NCBI GenBank assembly: GCA_964649195.1
Contig: CAZYPK010000021.1
Span: 1 to 48,355 of the forward strand
Direction of reading: 5' to 3'
DNA: 48,355 bases
Source of the DNA: JTS-RE9 sp964649195
Lineage (GTDB): Bacteria; Planctomycetota; Phycisphaerae; Phycisphaerales; Phycisphaeraceae
Of the stretch, positions 15,224 through 23,098 are shown in pieces. Position numbers and translations under genes: made by a program. How positions within the stretch are numbered: the stretch's first letter is position 1; each line of letters begins with the position of its first letter. The notes beneath the pieces were generated by a model. That model was given only the letters and a program-made list of their open reading frames with translations, did no database searches and was not told where the DNA came from.

Positions 15224-16192
15224 ATGAACCCCCGCATTTTCCGCCGTTTTTTCGCTTCGATTGCCGCCCTCCTGCTGGCGCTGGCTCTGCATGACGCCCA
15301 TGCCGCTCAGGATGCGCCGTCCGCGAAGGAGAAGGAAGAGAAAAAGAGCGACACTGAAACCACCACGCTCGACCTGGGCGGCGGCGTGAAGATGACGCTG
15401 GTGAAGATCGAGGCCGGCGAGTTTCTCATGGGCAGCCCGGCTGACGAGAAAGAGCGCGATGACGATGAAGAACAACACGAGCAAAAGATCGATAAGCCGT
15501 TCTACATGGGCATCCACGCAGTCACCCGCGGCCAGTTCGCCCGTTTCGTCCTCGACAAGAGCTACAAGACCGATGCCGAGAAGGACGGCAAAGGCGGCTG
15601 GGGTGTCGTCGATGGCGAGTGGAAGCAGGATCCGAAGTTCACCTGGCGCGATCCGGGGTTCCAACAGGATGATGATCATCCGGTGGTGAACGTCAGTTGG
15701 CACGATGCCGTCGCCTTCTGCGGCTGGTTGAGCGAAAAGACGAAGCGCACCGTCCGTCTGCCGACGGAGGCGGAGTGGGAGTACGCCTGCCGGGCCGGAA
15801 CGACGACGACGTTCTCCTTCGGCAACACCATCAACACGGACGAGGCGAACTACAACGGCAATGTCACCTACGGCAACGGCGTGAAAGGAATGTATCGAGA
15901 GAAGACCATCCCCGTCGGATCACTGAAGAAGCCGAACCCGTGGGGCCTCTACGACATGCACGGCAACGTGTGGGAGTGGTGCAGCAGCAAGTACGCCGAT
16001 TATCCGTACCAGGCGGACGATGAGCGCGAAGAGGCCGGCGGCACAGCGTCTCGTGTGCTGCGCGGCGGTTCGTGGAGCAACAGCCCGATCGGCCTCCGCG
16101 CGGCCCTCCGCAACTGGGGATCGCCCGGCTACCGGGGCGGCGGCATCGGGTTCCGTGTGTGTGCTCCGCTCGGTTCGCCTGGACTTCCGTAA
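15224..16192 (+). CDS. Secreted formylglycine-generating-enzyme (SUMF1) family protein
   Basis: This is a 322-residue protein with a signal peptide (to about residue 26, AHAAQ) and a charged linker (SAKEKEEKKSDTETT). It then has a complete FGE-sulfatase domain: MTLVKIEAGEFLMGSPADE, VNVSWHDAVAFCGWLS, RLPTEAEWEYACRAG, NPWGLYDMHGNVWEWCSS and VLRGGSWSNSPIGLRAA. True formylglycine-generating enzymes oxidise a sulfatase cysteine, but most secreted bacterial members have other or unknown roles. No sulfatase gene is in the window, so I do not assign sulfatase maturation. The ATG at 15224 is chosen. A TTG at 15188 would extend it by 12 residues. Confidence 0.85.
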   Translation: MNPRIFRRFFASIAALLLALALHDAHAAQDAPSAKEKEEKKSDTETTTLDLGGGVKMTLVKIEAGEFLMGSPADEKERDDDEEQHEQKIDKPFYMGIHAVTRGQFARFVLDKSYKTDAEKDGKGGWGVVDGEWKQDPKFTWRDPGFQQDDDHPVVNVSWHDAVAFCGWLSEKTKRTVRLPTEAEWEYACRAGTTTTFSFGNTINTDEANYNGNVTYGNGVKGMYREKTIPVGSLKKPNPWGLYDMHGNVWEWCSSKYADYPYQADDEREEAGGTASRVLRGGSWSNSPIGLRAALRNWGSPGYRGGGIGFRVCAPLGSPGLP

Positions 16193-16239
16193 TCACCCTT
16201 TGCTCTTTGCCTTTTTACCCTTTGCCTTGAAGAAAAGTT

Positions 16240-16375
16240 GGCTCATGTACCGAATGTGGTGCCAAGCCCGATGGCGAGGCTTGGCGAGCCGTCGGGGTAT
16301 CGGCAGCGCACAGAATACCCCGACGGCTCGGCGGCCCTCGCCATCGGGCTTGGCACCACGGCGGGTACATGAGCC
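16240..16375. mobile_element. R3 palindromic element, copy B (MITE-like)
   Basis: This is 136 bp with ends GGCTCATGTACC / GGTACATGAGCC, and pairing continues five bases further out as AAGTT / AACTT. It is near-identical to copy A in reverse. Where copy A pairs TGGCGCCAAG with CTTGGCGCCA, copy B pairs TGGTGCCAAG with CTTGGCACCA, so both strands of the stem changed together. It ends 6 bp from the M32 peptidase stop codon, in the convergent gap with the FGE-family gene. Confidence 0.8.
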
Positions 16376-16381
16376 AACTTC

Positions 16382-17926
16382 TCAAACGCCGTACAGCGGC
16401 CGCAGTTTTCCTTCCAGGTGTCGCATCAGCGCATCGGCGCCGGGCGGTTGGCCGGTGACCACCTTGCACAGGTCCGCCGCGTGATATCGCATGCCCTGAT
16501 GGTGAATCTTTTCGTTGAGCCATCGCTTGAGCGCACCAAACTCCCCCGCCTCGAACTGTCCGTATAAATCCGGAATGTCCTGCATGGCCTTCTCGAAAAA
16601 CTGCGCCGCGTAAAGATTGCCCAGCGTGTAGGTCGGGAAGTAGCCCATGCTGGCCAGTGACCAGTGAATGTCCTGAAGGCAGCCCCGGCGGTCATCGGGA
16701 ACATCGATGTCCAGATATTCCTTGTAGCGCGCGTTCCACACGCCGGGCAGATCATCGACCGACATGTCGCCGGCGATGAGCTTGCGCTCGATCTCGAAAC
16801 GCACCATGATGTGCAGGTTGTACGTCGCCTCATCCGCTTCGACGCGAATCAGGTCAGGCTTCACGATGTTCGCCCCGCCATACACCTGCTCCAGGAAAAG
16901 GCCCCCCACCGCATCCCCAAAATGATCGCGCAACTTCGGGAACAGCCATTTCCAGAACGGCAGACTTCGGCCCACCTGATTCTCCCACAGCCGGCTCTGG
17001 CTCTCGTGAATCCCCAGCGACACGGCATCGCCCATCGGCGTTCCGATGTGCGCTTCGAGCAGGTTCTGCTCGTAGATGCCGTGGCCGGTTTCGTGCATCG
17101 TCGAACCCAGGGCGTCGTTCACGTTGTTCTCGTGAAAGCGCGTGGTCATGCGGATGTCGTTGCAATGGGTGCCCGAGCAGAAGGGGTGCGTCGAAACATC
17201 CAGCCGGCCGCGATCGAAGTCAAAGCCGATTCGCCCGGCCACGAACCTGACGAATTGCTCCTGCGCCGCGATGGGCAGCCTGATCTCGTTGAATGCGTTG
17301 ACGGGGCCTTTCCCGGACCCCATCAGATCGCCGACGAGTTTCACCAGCTTCACGCGGAGCGGCTTGAAGAGATCATCCACCTGCTTCGCCGTGCAGCCGG
17401 GCTCGTAACCATCCGCCAGCGCATCCCAGGCCTCGCCCCCCTTGGCCCATCCATGGCACGCCGCCTTCTGCCGCAGCAATTCGACAATTTTTTCCAGCCA
17501 CGGCTTGAAGTCCGCGAAGCTCGAATTCTTCCGCGCCTGGGCCCACTGGGCGCGGGCCACGCTGCTGATGCGGGTGAGTTCCTCCACCAGCGATGAAGGC
17601 AGTTTGGTGTTTCGGTCATATTCCCTGCGGATTTCCCGCACATTCACCGCCGCCGCGCCCGCCGGTTCATCGCGCAGCTCCTGGTCGGATTCACAGGCCG
17701 CCAGCAGTTCGCCGATGCGCGGCGAGGTCTTCATGCCGTGCACCATGCGCGCGATTTGCGCCAGTTGCCTGCTGCGGTGCTCCAGGCCGCCGGCGGGCAT
17801 CAGCGTCTCCTGATCCCAACCCAGCAGCGCCGCCGAGCTGCCCAGCAGGTTGGCTTCCTTGATGGCGTGAATCAATTCCTCATAGGCGGTGGCGGTGGTG
17901 GTGGCTGATGCGGTCGCGGTGGTCAT
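16382..17926 (-). CDS. M32-family metallocarboxypeptidase (Taq type)
   Basis: This is a 514-residue cytosolic peptidase of the usual M32 length (about 500). The zinc motif HETGH is at residues 278-282 within STMHETGHGIYEQN. Other M32 landmarks are the HPFCSGTHCNDIRMTTRF segment, the ESQSRLWEN motif with the third zinc ligand, and IRVEADEATYNLHIM. M32 enzymes remove C-terminal residues from peptides. AAGG lies just before the ATG. The N-terminal TATASATTTATAYEE is a low-complexity lead with repeated codons. Confidence 0.95.
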   Translation of the reverse strand: MTTATASATTTATAYEELIHAIKEANLLGSSAALLGWDQETLMPAGGLEHRSRQLAQIARMVHGMKTSPRIGELLAACESDQELRDEPAGAAAVNVREIRREYDRNTKLPSSLVEELTRISSVARAQWAQARKNSSFADFKPWLEKIVELLRQKAACHGWAKGGEAWDALADGYEPGCTAKQVDDLFKPLRVKLVKLVGDLMGSGKGPVNAFNEIRLPIAAQEQFVRFVAGRIGFDFDRGRLDVSTHPFCSGTHCNDIRMTTRFHENNVNDALGSTMHETGHGIYEQNLLEAHIGTPMGDAVSLGIHESQSRLWENQVGRSLPFWKWLFPKLRDHFGDAVGGLFLEQVYGGANIVKPDLIRVEADEATYNLHIMVRFEIERKLIAGDMSVDDLPGVWNARYKEYLDIDVPDDRRGCLQDIHWSLASMGYFPTYTLGNLYAAQFFEKAMQDIPDLYGQFEAGEFGALKRWLNEKIHHQGMRYHAADLCKVVTGQPPGADALMRHLEGKLRPLYGV

Positions 17927-18000
17927 GCTGAACCTTTCAATGAACGAACCCTAGGCGGGCCGGGTGTGTAGAGAATCGGCGTGCCCATTTTTTGTGACAA

Positions 18001-18032
18001 CTCAAAGCCCTGCCCCCGGGGCCGGGCTTTGA
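18001..18032. repeat. Hairpin in the divergent gap
   Basis: CTCAAAGCCC pairs perfectly with GGGCTTTGAG over a GC-rich loop. It lies upstream of both the M32 gene (minus) and the phosphatase gene (plus), next to an R1 copy. Its role is not known. Confidence 0.5.
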
Positions 18033-18040
18033 GAAGTTTT

Positions 18041-18126
18041 GGGTGGCTGGGGCTGAGGCTCTGCGAAGCCCCGGCAAGGTGAACCGGGGGAGCCGGGGCT
18101 TCGCAGAGCCTCAACCCCAGCCACCC
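18041..18126. repeat. R1 palindromic repeat, copy 4 (best-paired)
   Basis: Arms of 35 bp (18041-18075 and 18092-18126) pair with a single mismatch over a 16-bp loop. The outer end is GGGTGGCTGGGGC and the inner end is AAGCCCCGGC. It is followed by the shared 26-bp motif at 18133. The 17927-18297 gap otherwise holds only the hairpin at 18001-18032. Confidence 0.85.
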
Positions 18127-18132
18127 GAAATC

Positions 18133-18158
18133 ATATCTTGCCGCAAAAGATGGACACG
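18133..18158 (+). promoter_or_regulatory. 26-bp motif shared by two regulator leaders, copy 1
   Basis: ATATCTTGCC, then GCAAAAGATGGACACG, identical at 25 of 26 positions to 20270-20295. Each copy follows an R1 element and precedes a regulatory gene: this one is 139 bp upstream of the phosphatase start. It could be a regulatory site or a duplicated R1 flank. Confidence 0.45.
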
Positions 18159-18297
18159 CTCTGGAGAATCGGGATTGTCCCGCGTGCTGGCTTGGTTGTA
18201 AACCCTCTGCTACCGTATCGTGGTTGGGGAGAACCACCGGCGGGTCTCACGAGCAGGCCACTCCCCTTCGGCGCCTGCTTTCGATCAGGATTGTTTC

Positions 18298-19983
18298 GTG
18301 CCCGACCAACCGATTGCCTATGTTCAGATCAAGGACCCCGATGGCAAGCTGTCGCGCGCACCGATCCACAACGATCGCGTTCTGATCGGGCGCTCCGCCA
18401 GTGCGGACATCTGCCTGGGGCGCGAAAGCGTTTCCCGTCAACATGCCGAGTTGCTGCGCGATCCCTTTGGCCGGTGGATGGTCCGCGATCTGGACAGCCG
18501 CAGCGGAACCAGGGTGCGCGGCTCGCTCGTCAAGCAGTCGCTGCTGCGATTCGGTGACAAGTTCGAAATCGGCCGCTACGAACTGAAGCTCTGGAACCTG
18601 CGGCCCATCGCGGAAAAGCCTCAGCAGACCGCCCACTCGGTCGTGCAGATGCCCGCCAACGAAGGCGCCCATGCCTCGGTCAGCACGCTGGCGGATGTCG
18701 AGCCTCCGAAGATCGACACGCTTCACCTGACCACCCTCACCGAGTTCGGCCAGAGGCTGGTGGAGATCGAGGATCCCAACGAACGAATCCGCACGCTCAA
18801 CCGGTTCATGGTCCGCAAGGATTTTCACTGCCTGTCGGCCATGGCGCTGCGGTTGGACAAGCAGAATCCCAACGACCCGCCGCAGCTTCTGTGCGAGCCG
18901 CAACTGGCGATGGGATGGGATCGCGACGCCAGCTACGTTTCCCGCAGCCTGATTCGCGCGGTGCGAACCACGCGCGGCCCGGTGATGGCCAACAACATTT
19001 CGCTCACCTCCAACCCCAATGTCATCGGAGCGGTGGAGCTCTCCCTGGCGCCCGAAGCCGTGGGACGCATGGCGGCGGTCGCCTGCCCGATTGCCGATGA
19101 AGACAACACGATGGATGTGCTTTACGCGGTGCTGCCGCCCGAATACGGCACGCCCGAATGGCTGGCGATCATCGCCCTGGCGGCAACGCAGTATCAGCAG
19201 GCCGAGTCGATCTGGATGGCCCGCCACGAGGCCCAGAACAACGCCGCCATCGAGCAGGACCTGGCCAGCGCCCGGAAAATCCAGCAACGGCTGATGCCGC
19301 GCGACATCGCCATCGATCATGTCGATTTCTCCATCATCTACAAACCCTGCGAATGGGTCGGCGGCGACTACGTGGATGTCGTCCGCATGAAGGATGGCCG
19401 CGTCTTCTTCGCCATTGCCGATGTCTCAGGCCACGGCCTGCCCGCGGCGCTCATCGCCCTGACCATTCACAGCATGGTCCACACCCACCTGCGAAACAGC
19501 GCCGACCTCCCCACCATGATGACCGGCATCAACGAGCACCTGTGCGAATACCTGGAGGATGGCACCTTCGTCACGATGGTCTGCGTCGCACTCGATCCGG
19601 TCACCGGCAACCTCGAATGCGTCAACGCAGGCCATCCCCCTGTCGCCCTGATCAGTCCCGATGGACAAGTGCGCTCGCTTCAGGTCGCCGCCCATCACCC
19701 GCTGGGTTTGCAGCCCACGGAGTTCCGCCGGCAGGATGACCGCATGAACTCCGGCGAAATGCTGGCCATGTATTCCGATGGCATCATGGAAGTGCAAACC
19801 TCCAAAGGCACGCTCCTGGGCATCAACGGCGTCAACAGCTACATCGCCCAAACCATCATCCAATCACCCGATCAGCCCACCTCCGATGTCTCCTCGAAAA
19901 TGATGAGCTACATCGAGAAGCTCAAATCAAACATGCTGCCGGAGGATGATCGATCATTCCTGGCGGCAAGATGGCTGAAATGA
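18298..19983 (+). CDS. FHA-GAF-PP2C serine phosphatase (SpoIIE/RsbU type)
   Basis: This is a 561-residue cytosolic signalling protein. Residues about 5-95 are an FHA domain (VLIGRSASADICLGRESVSR, then RQHAELL, then DLDSRSGTRVRG), which binds phosphothreonine. Residues about 125-300 look GAF-like. Residues about 330-555 are a SpoIIE-type PP2C domain with KIQQRLMPRD, VGGDYVDVVRMKDGRVFFAIADVSGHG, and NAGHPPVALISPDG. The GD and ADVSGHG motifs carry the metal-binding aspartates. Such enzymes dephosphorylate anti-sigma-factor antagonists or other targets in response to input. The start is GTG at 18298 with AGGA seven bases before it. The ECF sigma operon lies next downstream on the same strand. Confidence 0.9.
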   Translation: MPDQPIAYVQIKDPDGKLSRAPIHNDRVLIGRSASADICLGRESVSRQHAELLRDPFGRWMVRDLDSRSGTRVRGSLVKQSLLRFGDKFEIGRYELKLWNLRPIAEKPQQTAHSVVQMPANEGAHASVSTLADVEPPKIDTLHLTTLTEFGQRLVEIEDPNERIRTLNRFMVRKDFHCLSAMALRLDKQNPNDPPQLLCEPQLAMGWDRDASYVSRSLIRAVRTTRGPVMANNISLTSNPNVIGAVELSLAPEAVGRMAAVACPIADEDNTMDVLYAVLPPEYGTPEWLAIIALAATQYQQAESIWMARHEAQNNAAIEQDLASARKIQQRLMPRDIAIDHVDFSIIYKPCEWVGGDYVDVVRMKDGRVFFAIADVSGHGLPAALIALTIHSMVHTHLRNSADLPTMMTGINEHLCEYLEDGTFVTMVCVALDPVTGNLECVNAGHPPVALISPDGQVRSLQVAAHHPLGLQPTEFRRQDDRMNSGEMLAMYSDGIMEVQTSKGTLLGINGVNSYIAQTIIQSPDQPTSDVSSKMMSYIEKLKSNMLPEDDRSFLAARWLK

Positions 19984-20007
19984 ACGACGGGAACGGGCCA
20001 ACCAGAG

Positions 20008-20066
20008 CCGCGACTCAACGAGTCGCGGACGTGTGCAGCCTGAAGAAGCGTCCTTCGCGCGGTGAA
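20008..20066. repeat. R4 element, one end
   Basis: The hairpin CCGCGACTC-3 bp-GAGTCGCGG (20008-20028), followed by ACGTGTGCAGCC and GCGCGGTGAATG, parallels the right end of the element at 5354-5583 in reverse. It begins 24 bp past the phosphatase stop codon. Confidence 0.7.
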
Positions 20067-20091
20067 TGAACGAGCGCGATGGATGCCCGAC

Positions 20092-20210
20092 GGGTGGCTG
20101 GGGCCGGAGGCTCTGCGCAAGCCCCGGCCCAGGCGACCATCGACTTTCAGTTGCTTCACCTTCCCTCGTGCATCCGGGCCGGGGCTTCGCGGACTCAGCC
20201 CCAGCCACCC
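20092..20210. repeat. R1 palindromic repeat, copy 5
   Basis: The left arm is GGGTGGCTGGGGCC and the right arm ends CTCAGCCCCAGCCACCC. The unpaired core is about 40 bp. It is followed by tandem 9-bp repeats and the shared 26-bp motif. Confidence 0.8.
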
Positions 20211-20231
20211 CCGGAATCACCCACCCGGAAT

Positions 20232-20265
20232 CCCCCGGTTCCCCCGGTTCCCCCGGTTCCCCCGG
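20232..20265. repeat. Tandem 9-bp repeat
   Basis: Three copies of CCCCCGGTT and a partial fourth sit beside R1 copy 5, mirroring the 10-bp tandem beside R1 copy 2. Confidence 0.85.
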
Positions 20266-20269
20266 AATA

Positions 20270-20295
20270 ATATCTTGCCACAAAAGATGGACACG
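20270..20295 (+). promoter_or_regulatory. 26-bp motif shared by two regulator leaders, copy 2
   Basis: ATATCTTGCC, then ACAAAAGATGGACACG, differs by one base from 18133-18158. It ends 30 bp before the chosen sigma-factor start at 20326. Confidence 0.45.
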
Positions 20296-20325
20296 ATGCG
20301 CAAATCCGGCGGGATCATGCGTCAT

Positions 20326-20910
20326 ATGAATGACCGGATCATCGTCAGGTCTCGGCAACCCATGCGGACCCCAGCGGTGCAGGAACAGCTACAGGCGATC
20401 TACAGCAACCATCGGCAGGGGCTCTTCACCGTGGCCCTGTCGATCACCCGGCGCGCCGATCGCGCGGAAGACGCCATCCACGACGCCTTCGCCCGGCTGT
20501 GCGGCACCCCGGCTGGAAAAGCCGAGGATGCGGTCGCCTATGCCTACCGCGCCGTGCGCAATGCCGCGATCGACATCGTTCGCAAACGCAGCGAACCGAC
20601 CATCGATCTGATCGAACGAAGTGATGCGACAGGCAATGGTGATGGTGATTCGCATTCGTGTTCGATCTTCGCTTCGGTTTCGTCGCGGCAGGGGGACGAT
20701 CCGCTGGTGGCTCGCGAATCACAGGCCCTGGTTCGGCAGGCGATCGAGGCGCTGCCCGAGGCCCAGCGTGAAGTGCTGGTGATGAAGCTCTATGCCGGCC
20801 TGACGTTCGACCGCATCAGCGCCGTGCTGGGCGAGCCGCTTTCGACCGTGGCCAGCCGATACCGGCGTGCGTTGGACAAGCTGAAGGAAGAACTGGTGAG
20901 CCTGGCCTGA
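20326..20910 (+). CDS. ECF-type RNA polymerase sigma factor
   Basis: This is a 194-residue protein of typical ECF length. Region 2 is QLQAIYSNHRQGLFTVALSI followed by RAEDAIHDAFARLCG, and region 4 is EALPEAQREVLVMKLYAGLT followed by FDRISAVLGEPLSTVASRYRRALDKLKEEL. The linker between them is unusually rich in Asp/Gly/Ser. It should direct transcription of a stress or envelope regulon. The following gene, 15 bp downstream, is a probable membrane anti-sigma factor. The N-terminus is uncertain: in-frame ATGs at 20287, 20317, 20326 and 20362 are all possible, and none has a strong Shine-Dalgarno. Confidence 0.9.
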   Translation: MNDRIIVRSRQPMRTPAVQEQLQAIYSNHRQGLFTVALSITRRADRAEDAIHDAFARLCGTPAGKAEDAVAYAYRAVRNAAIDIVRKRSEPTIDLIERSDATGNGDGDSHSCSIFASVSSRQGDDPLVARESQALVRQAIEALPEAQREVLVMKLYAGLTFDRISAVLGEPLSTVASRYRRALDKLKEELVSLA

Positions 20911-20925
20911 CCGTGGAGCAGCAAC

Positions 20926-21450
20926 ATGAATGAACCCAAGGAACAGGATGAACATGCCGAGTTGGAGCGGATCATCGCCCGGCAGCCGTTGCGGCGGCCC
21001 GGCGTTTCGCTCGATGAACGCATGGCGGCGCTCTTCCGGCGTGAAGCCGCCGAGGCTGCTCCGATTCCTCCGGTACACCGAAGGATTGGTTCGTCCTGGT
21101 GGTCCAGGGGGATGCTCGCTGCCGCGGTGTTCGGGCTTGTCGCGTTGGTCGCCGTGATGATGCTCGCCGGCAGGCATGATGAACCTGCCGGCGATGGCGC
21201 GATGGTCATCAAGCCTGGAGATCGCCGTGAATCGCAGCCGATGGCGGCCCGGTTCAATCCCGTGCGCATCGAGGAGACCTGGTCCAACATTCAGCCCGAT
21301 GGCGTGCTGGTGGTCGATGGCGACCCGCTTCGGCGATACCGGCGCGAGATTCTGGAGCATGTGCAGTTGTTCGACGAGAAGAACAACATCCGCATCGAGT
21401 ACACCGTGCCTCGCCGGGAAACGATCATCATGCCGGTGAAATACGACTGA
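20926..21450 (+). CDS. Single-pass membrane protein, putative anti-sigma factor
   Basis: This is a 174-residue protein with a charged N-terminal cytoplasmic segment of about 65 residues (EQDEHAELERIIARQPLRRP), one transmembrane helix (MLAAAVFGLVALVAVMMLAG) and a C-terminal extracytoplasmic domain of about 85 residues (WSNIQPDGVLVVDGDPLRRY and VPRRETIIMPVKYD). The topology and its place directly after an ECF sigma gene fit an anti-sigma factor. I see no zinc-binding HxxxCxxC motif, so if it is one it is of the non-ZAS kind. I do not recognise the outer domain. Confidence 0.65.
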   Translation: MNEPKEQDEHAELERIIARQPLRRPGVSLDERMAALFRREAAEAAPIPPVHRRIGSSWWSRGMLAAAVFGLVALVAVMMLAGRHDEPAGDGAMVIKPGDRRESQPMAARFNPVRIEETWSNIQPDGVLVVDGDPLRRYRREILEHVQLFDEKNNIRIEYTVPRRETIIMPVKYD

Positions 21451-21484
21451 TTTTCAAACCCCCTTATTTTTCAGGAGTTTCGCC

Positions 21485-22954
21485 ATGTTCAATCGAGAGT
21501 TCATCTGCGCCCTCTGTTTGCCTTTGACCTTCTGTTCCGCTTCGTTGTCGATGGCGGGGGATGACATCGATCGCCGCGTCATCGAAGGCCGCGTCATCGA
21601 AGGCCGTGTCATCACCATCGAAGTCGAAGGCGCAGGTGACGGCGACGGCAAGCCGCTGTTTCAAGTCGCTCCGGTCGCTCCGGGGGTTCCGGGGGGGGGC
21701 ATTCAATTTGCTCCGGGCGACAGGGGGGCGGCGCCGGGCACGCTGGTGGTGACGGGTTCCGCTTCCGCGGTTCCCGCCGGCAAGGTCGAGATGAAAAAGG
21801 TCGCCTACCTTGGCGTTTCGACATCCCCCGTGTCGCCTCCGCTGGCCTCCCACTTGAAGCTGCCGGCGGGTTTCGGCCTGGTGGTGGATCATGCCGAAGA
21901 AGGCGGTCCCGCGTTCAAGGCCGGCCTCAAGGCGCACGATGTGCTGATTCGCCTGGGTGATCAACGTCTGGTCAACGCCATGCAACTGGGCACGCTCATC
22001 CGCGCCCGGAAGCCCGGCGATGAAGTCGAGTTCGCCGTGCTTCGTGAAGGCGGGGAGGTCACCGTCAAGGCGACGCTGATTGAAAAGGAAATGCCTGTTG
22101 CGGAGGTGTTTTTCCCCCCGCATGAGCTGTTCATCGATGGCCAGGCCGGCGATCAGCCGCGCATGAAATGGCTGCACCGGGCCGTGCCGATGGAAGGCTG
22201 GGAACGCAAGGCGATGCAGGGCTCGATGCGCTTCGCCGACGAGGAGCATCAACTGGAGATCAGCCACGACAAGGAAGGCCGATCGCTCATCGTCAAGGAC
22301 AAGGCGGGCAAGGAGATTTTCAGCGGACCGATCAACACCCCCGAAGAGCGCAAGGCGGTGCCCCAGGCGGTGCAGCCGAAACTGGAGAAGCTTGAGAAAT
22401 CATCGCGGCTGCGAATCCGACAGTTGACCCCGGGCCTGCCGCCCGGCGCCGTTCCAGGCGGCGAGTTCGACATCGAACTCATCGCCCCCTTCAATGCCGA
22501 GCAGATCAAGAAGCTCATCGAGGATCAGCTCAAAGGCATTGAACTGAATGACAACCAAGCCCGCGACCTTCAGCAACGCATCGAGGAAATGAAAAAGCAG
22601 GTGGATGAGGCGATGCGGAAGATCCGCGTGCAGCAGGAGGAAATACGCGCCAGGATTCAGCAGGGCGAGTTGCCCGGCCCCGGTCCCGGACCCGGCCAGA
22701 ACGAGATTCAACGACACGAAGTGCGGCAGTCACAGGCCGTCGCCAAAATGAACGACGGCACCCACGAGATCACCCTCACGAGCAATCAGAACGGCCGGCA
22801 TCTGACCGTCAAGGATCAGGCGGGCAGGGAACTGTTCAACGGCCCGATCAACACCGACCAGGAACAGACTGCCATACCGCAGGACCTGCGCGGGAAACTG
22901 GAACAACTGGAAAAGTCGGTGAAGCTGGACGTGTTCGGCGACCAGAAGCCATAG
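21485..22954 (+). CDS. Secreted PDZ-domain protein with a duplicated beta unit
   Basis: This is a 489-residue protein with a signal peptide (to about residue 25). A 15-bp tandem repeat yields VIEGRVIEGRVI near residue 40. One PDZ domain (residues about 105-205) shows YLGVSTSP, GFGLVVDHAEEGGPAFKAGL and VLIRLGDQRLVN. A unit near residues 249-307 (ISHDKEGRSLIVKDKAGKEI, then FSGPINTPEE) recurs near 421-481 (LTSNQNGRHLTVKDQAGREL, then FNGPINTDQE). Between them is a charged helical stretch (LQQRIEEMKKQVDEAMRKIR), probably coiled coil. There is no protease domain. It is the third gene of the sigma/anti-sigma operon, with AGGAG upstream, so it may sense or scaffold envelope damage. That role is inference. 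Confidence 0.75.
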   Translation: MFNREFICALCLPLTFCSASLSMAGDDIDRRVIEGRVIEGRVITIEVEGAGDGDGKPLFQVAPVAPGVPGGGIQFAPGDRGAAPGTLVVTGSASAVPAGKVEMKKVAYLGVSTSPVSPPLASHLKLPAGFGLVVDHAEEGGPAFKAGLKAHDVLIRLGDQRLVNAMQLGTLIRARKPGDEVEFAVLREGGEVTVKATLIEKEMPVAEVFFPPHELFIDGQAGDQPRMKWLHRAVPMEGWERKAMQGSMRFADEEHQLEISHDKEGRSLIVKDKAGKEIFSGPINTPEERKAVPQAVQPKLEKLEKSSRLRIRQLTPGLPPGAVPGGEFDIELIAPFNAEQIKKLIEDQLKGIELNDNQARDLQQRIEEMKKQVDEAMRKIRVQQEEIRARIQQGELPGPGPGPGQNEIQRHEVRQSQAVAKMNDGTHEITLTSNQNGRHLTVKDQAGRELFNGPINTDQEQTAIPQDLRGKLEQLEKSVKLDVFGDQKP

Positions 22955-22968
22955 CAGCCCTGGAAAAG

Positions 22969-23091
22969 AGGACAGGGGACAGGGGACAGGAGACAGGAGA
23001 CAGGAGACAAGAGACAGGAGACAGAAAGCCGCTTGCGGCTTCGCTCTGGCCTCTGTTTCCTGTTCCCTGTCTCCTGTCCCCTGACCTCTTC
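22969..23091. repeat. Tandem and inverted GACAGGAGA repeats between convergent genes
   Basis: Many copies of GGACAGGGGACAGGAGACAG-like units (22969-23023) face their complement (about 23052-23091), with a perfect AAGCCGCTTGCGGCTT hairpin between (23026-23041). It could fold into a large hairpin acting as a terminator for both the PDZ and the NHL gene. Confidence 0.7.
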
Positions 23092-23098
23092 AAGGATT

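Noticed and set aside
15224..16192. Assigning sulfatase maturation to the FGE-family protein
   Set aside because: There is no sulfatase gene in the window, and most secreted SUMF1-family proteins are not true formylglycine-generating enzymes.
16240..16375. Reading R3 copy B as the 5' part of a small gene
   Set aside because: The frames it opens are just the palindrome translated (for example RRGIGSAQNTPTARRPSPSG) and recur at each copy.
22969..23091. Possible CRISPR or regulatory array of GACAGGAGA units
   Set aside because: The units are contiguous without spacers and face an inverted copy. A terminator-like hairpin is the simpler reading.
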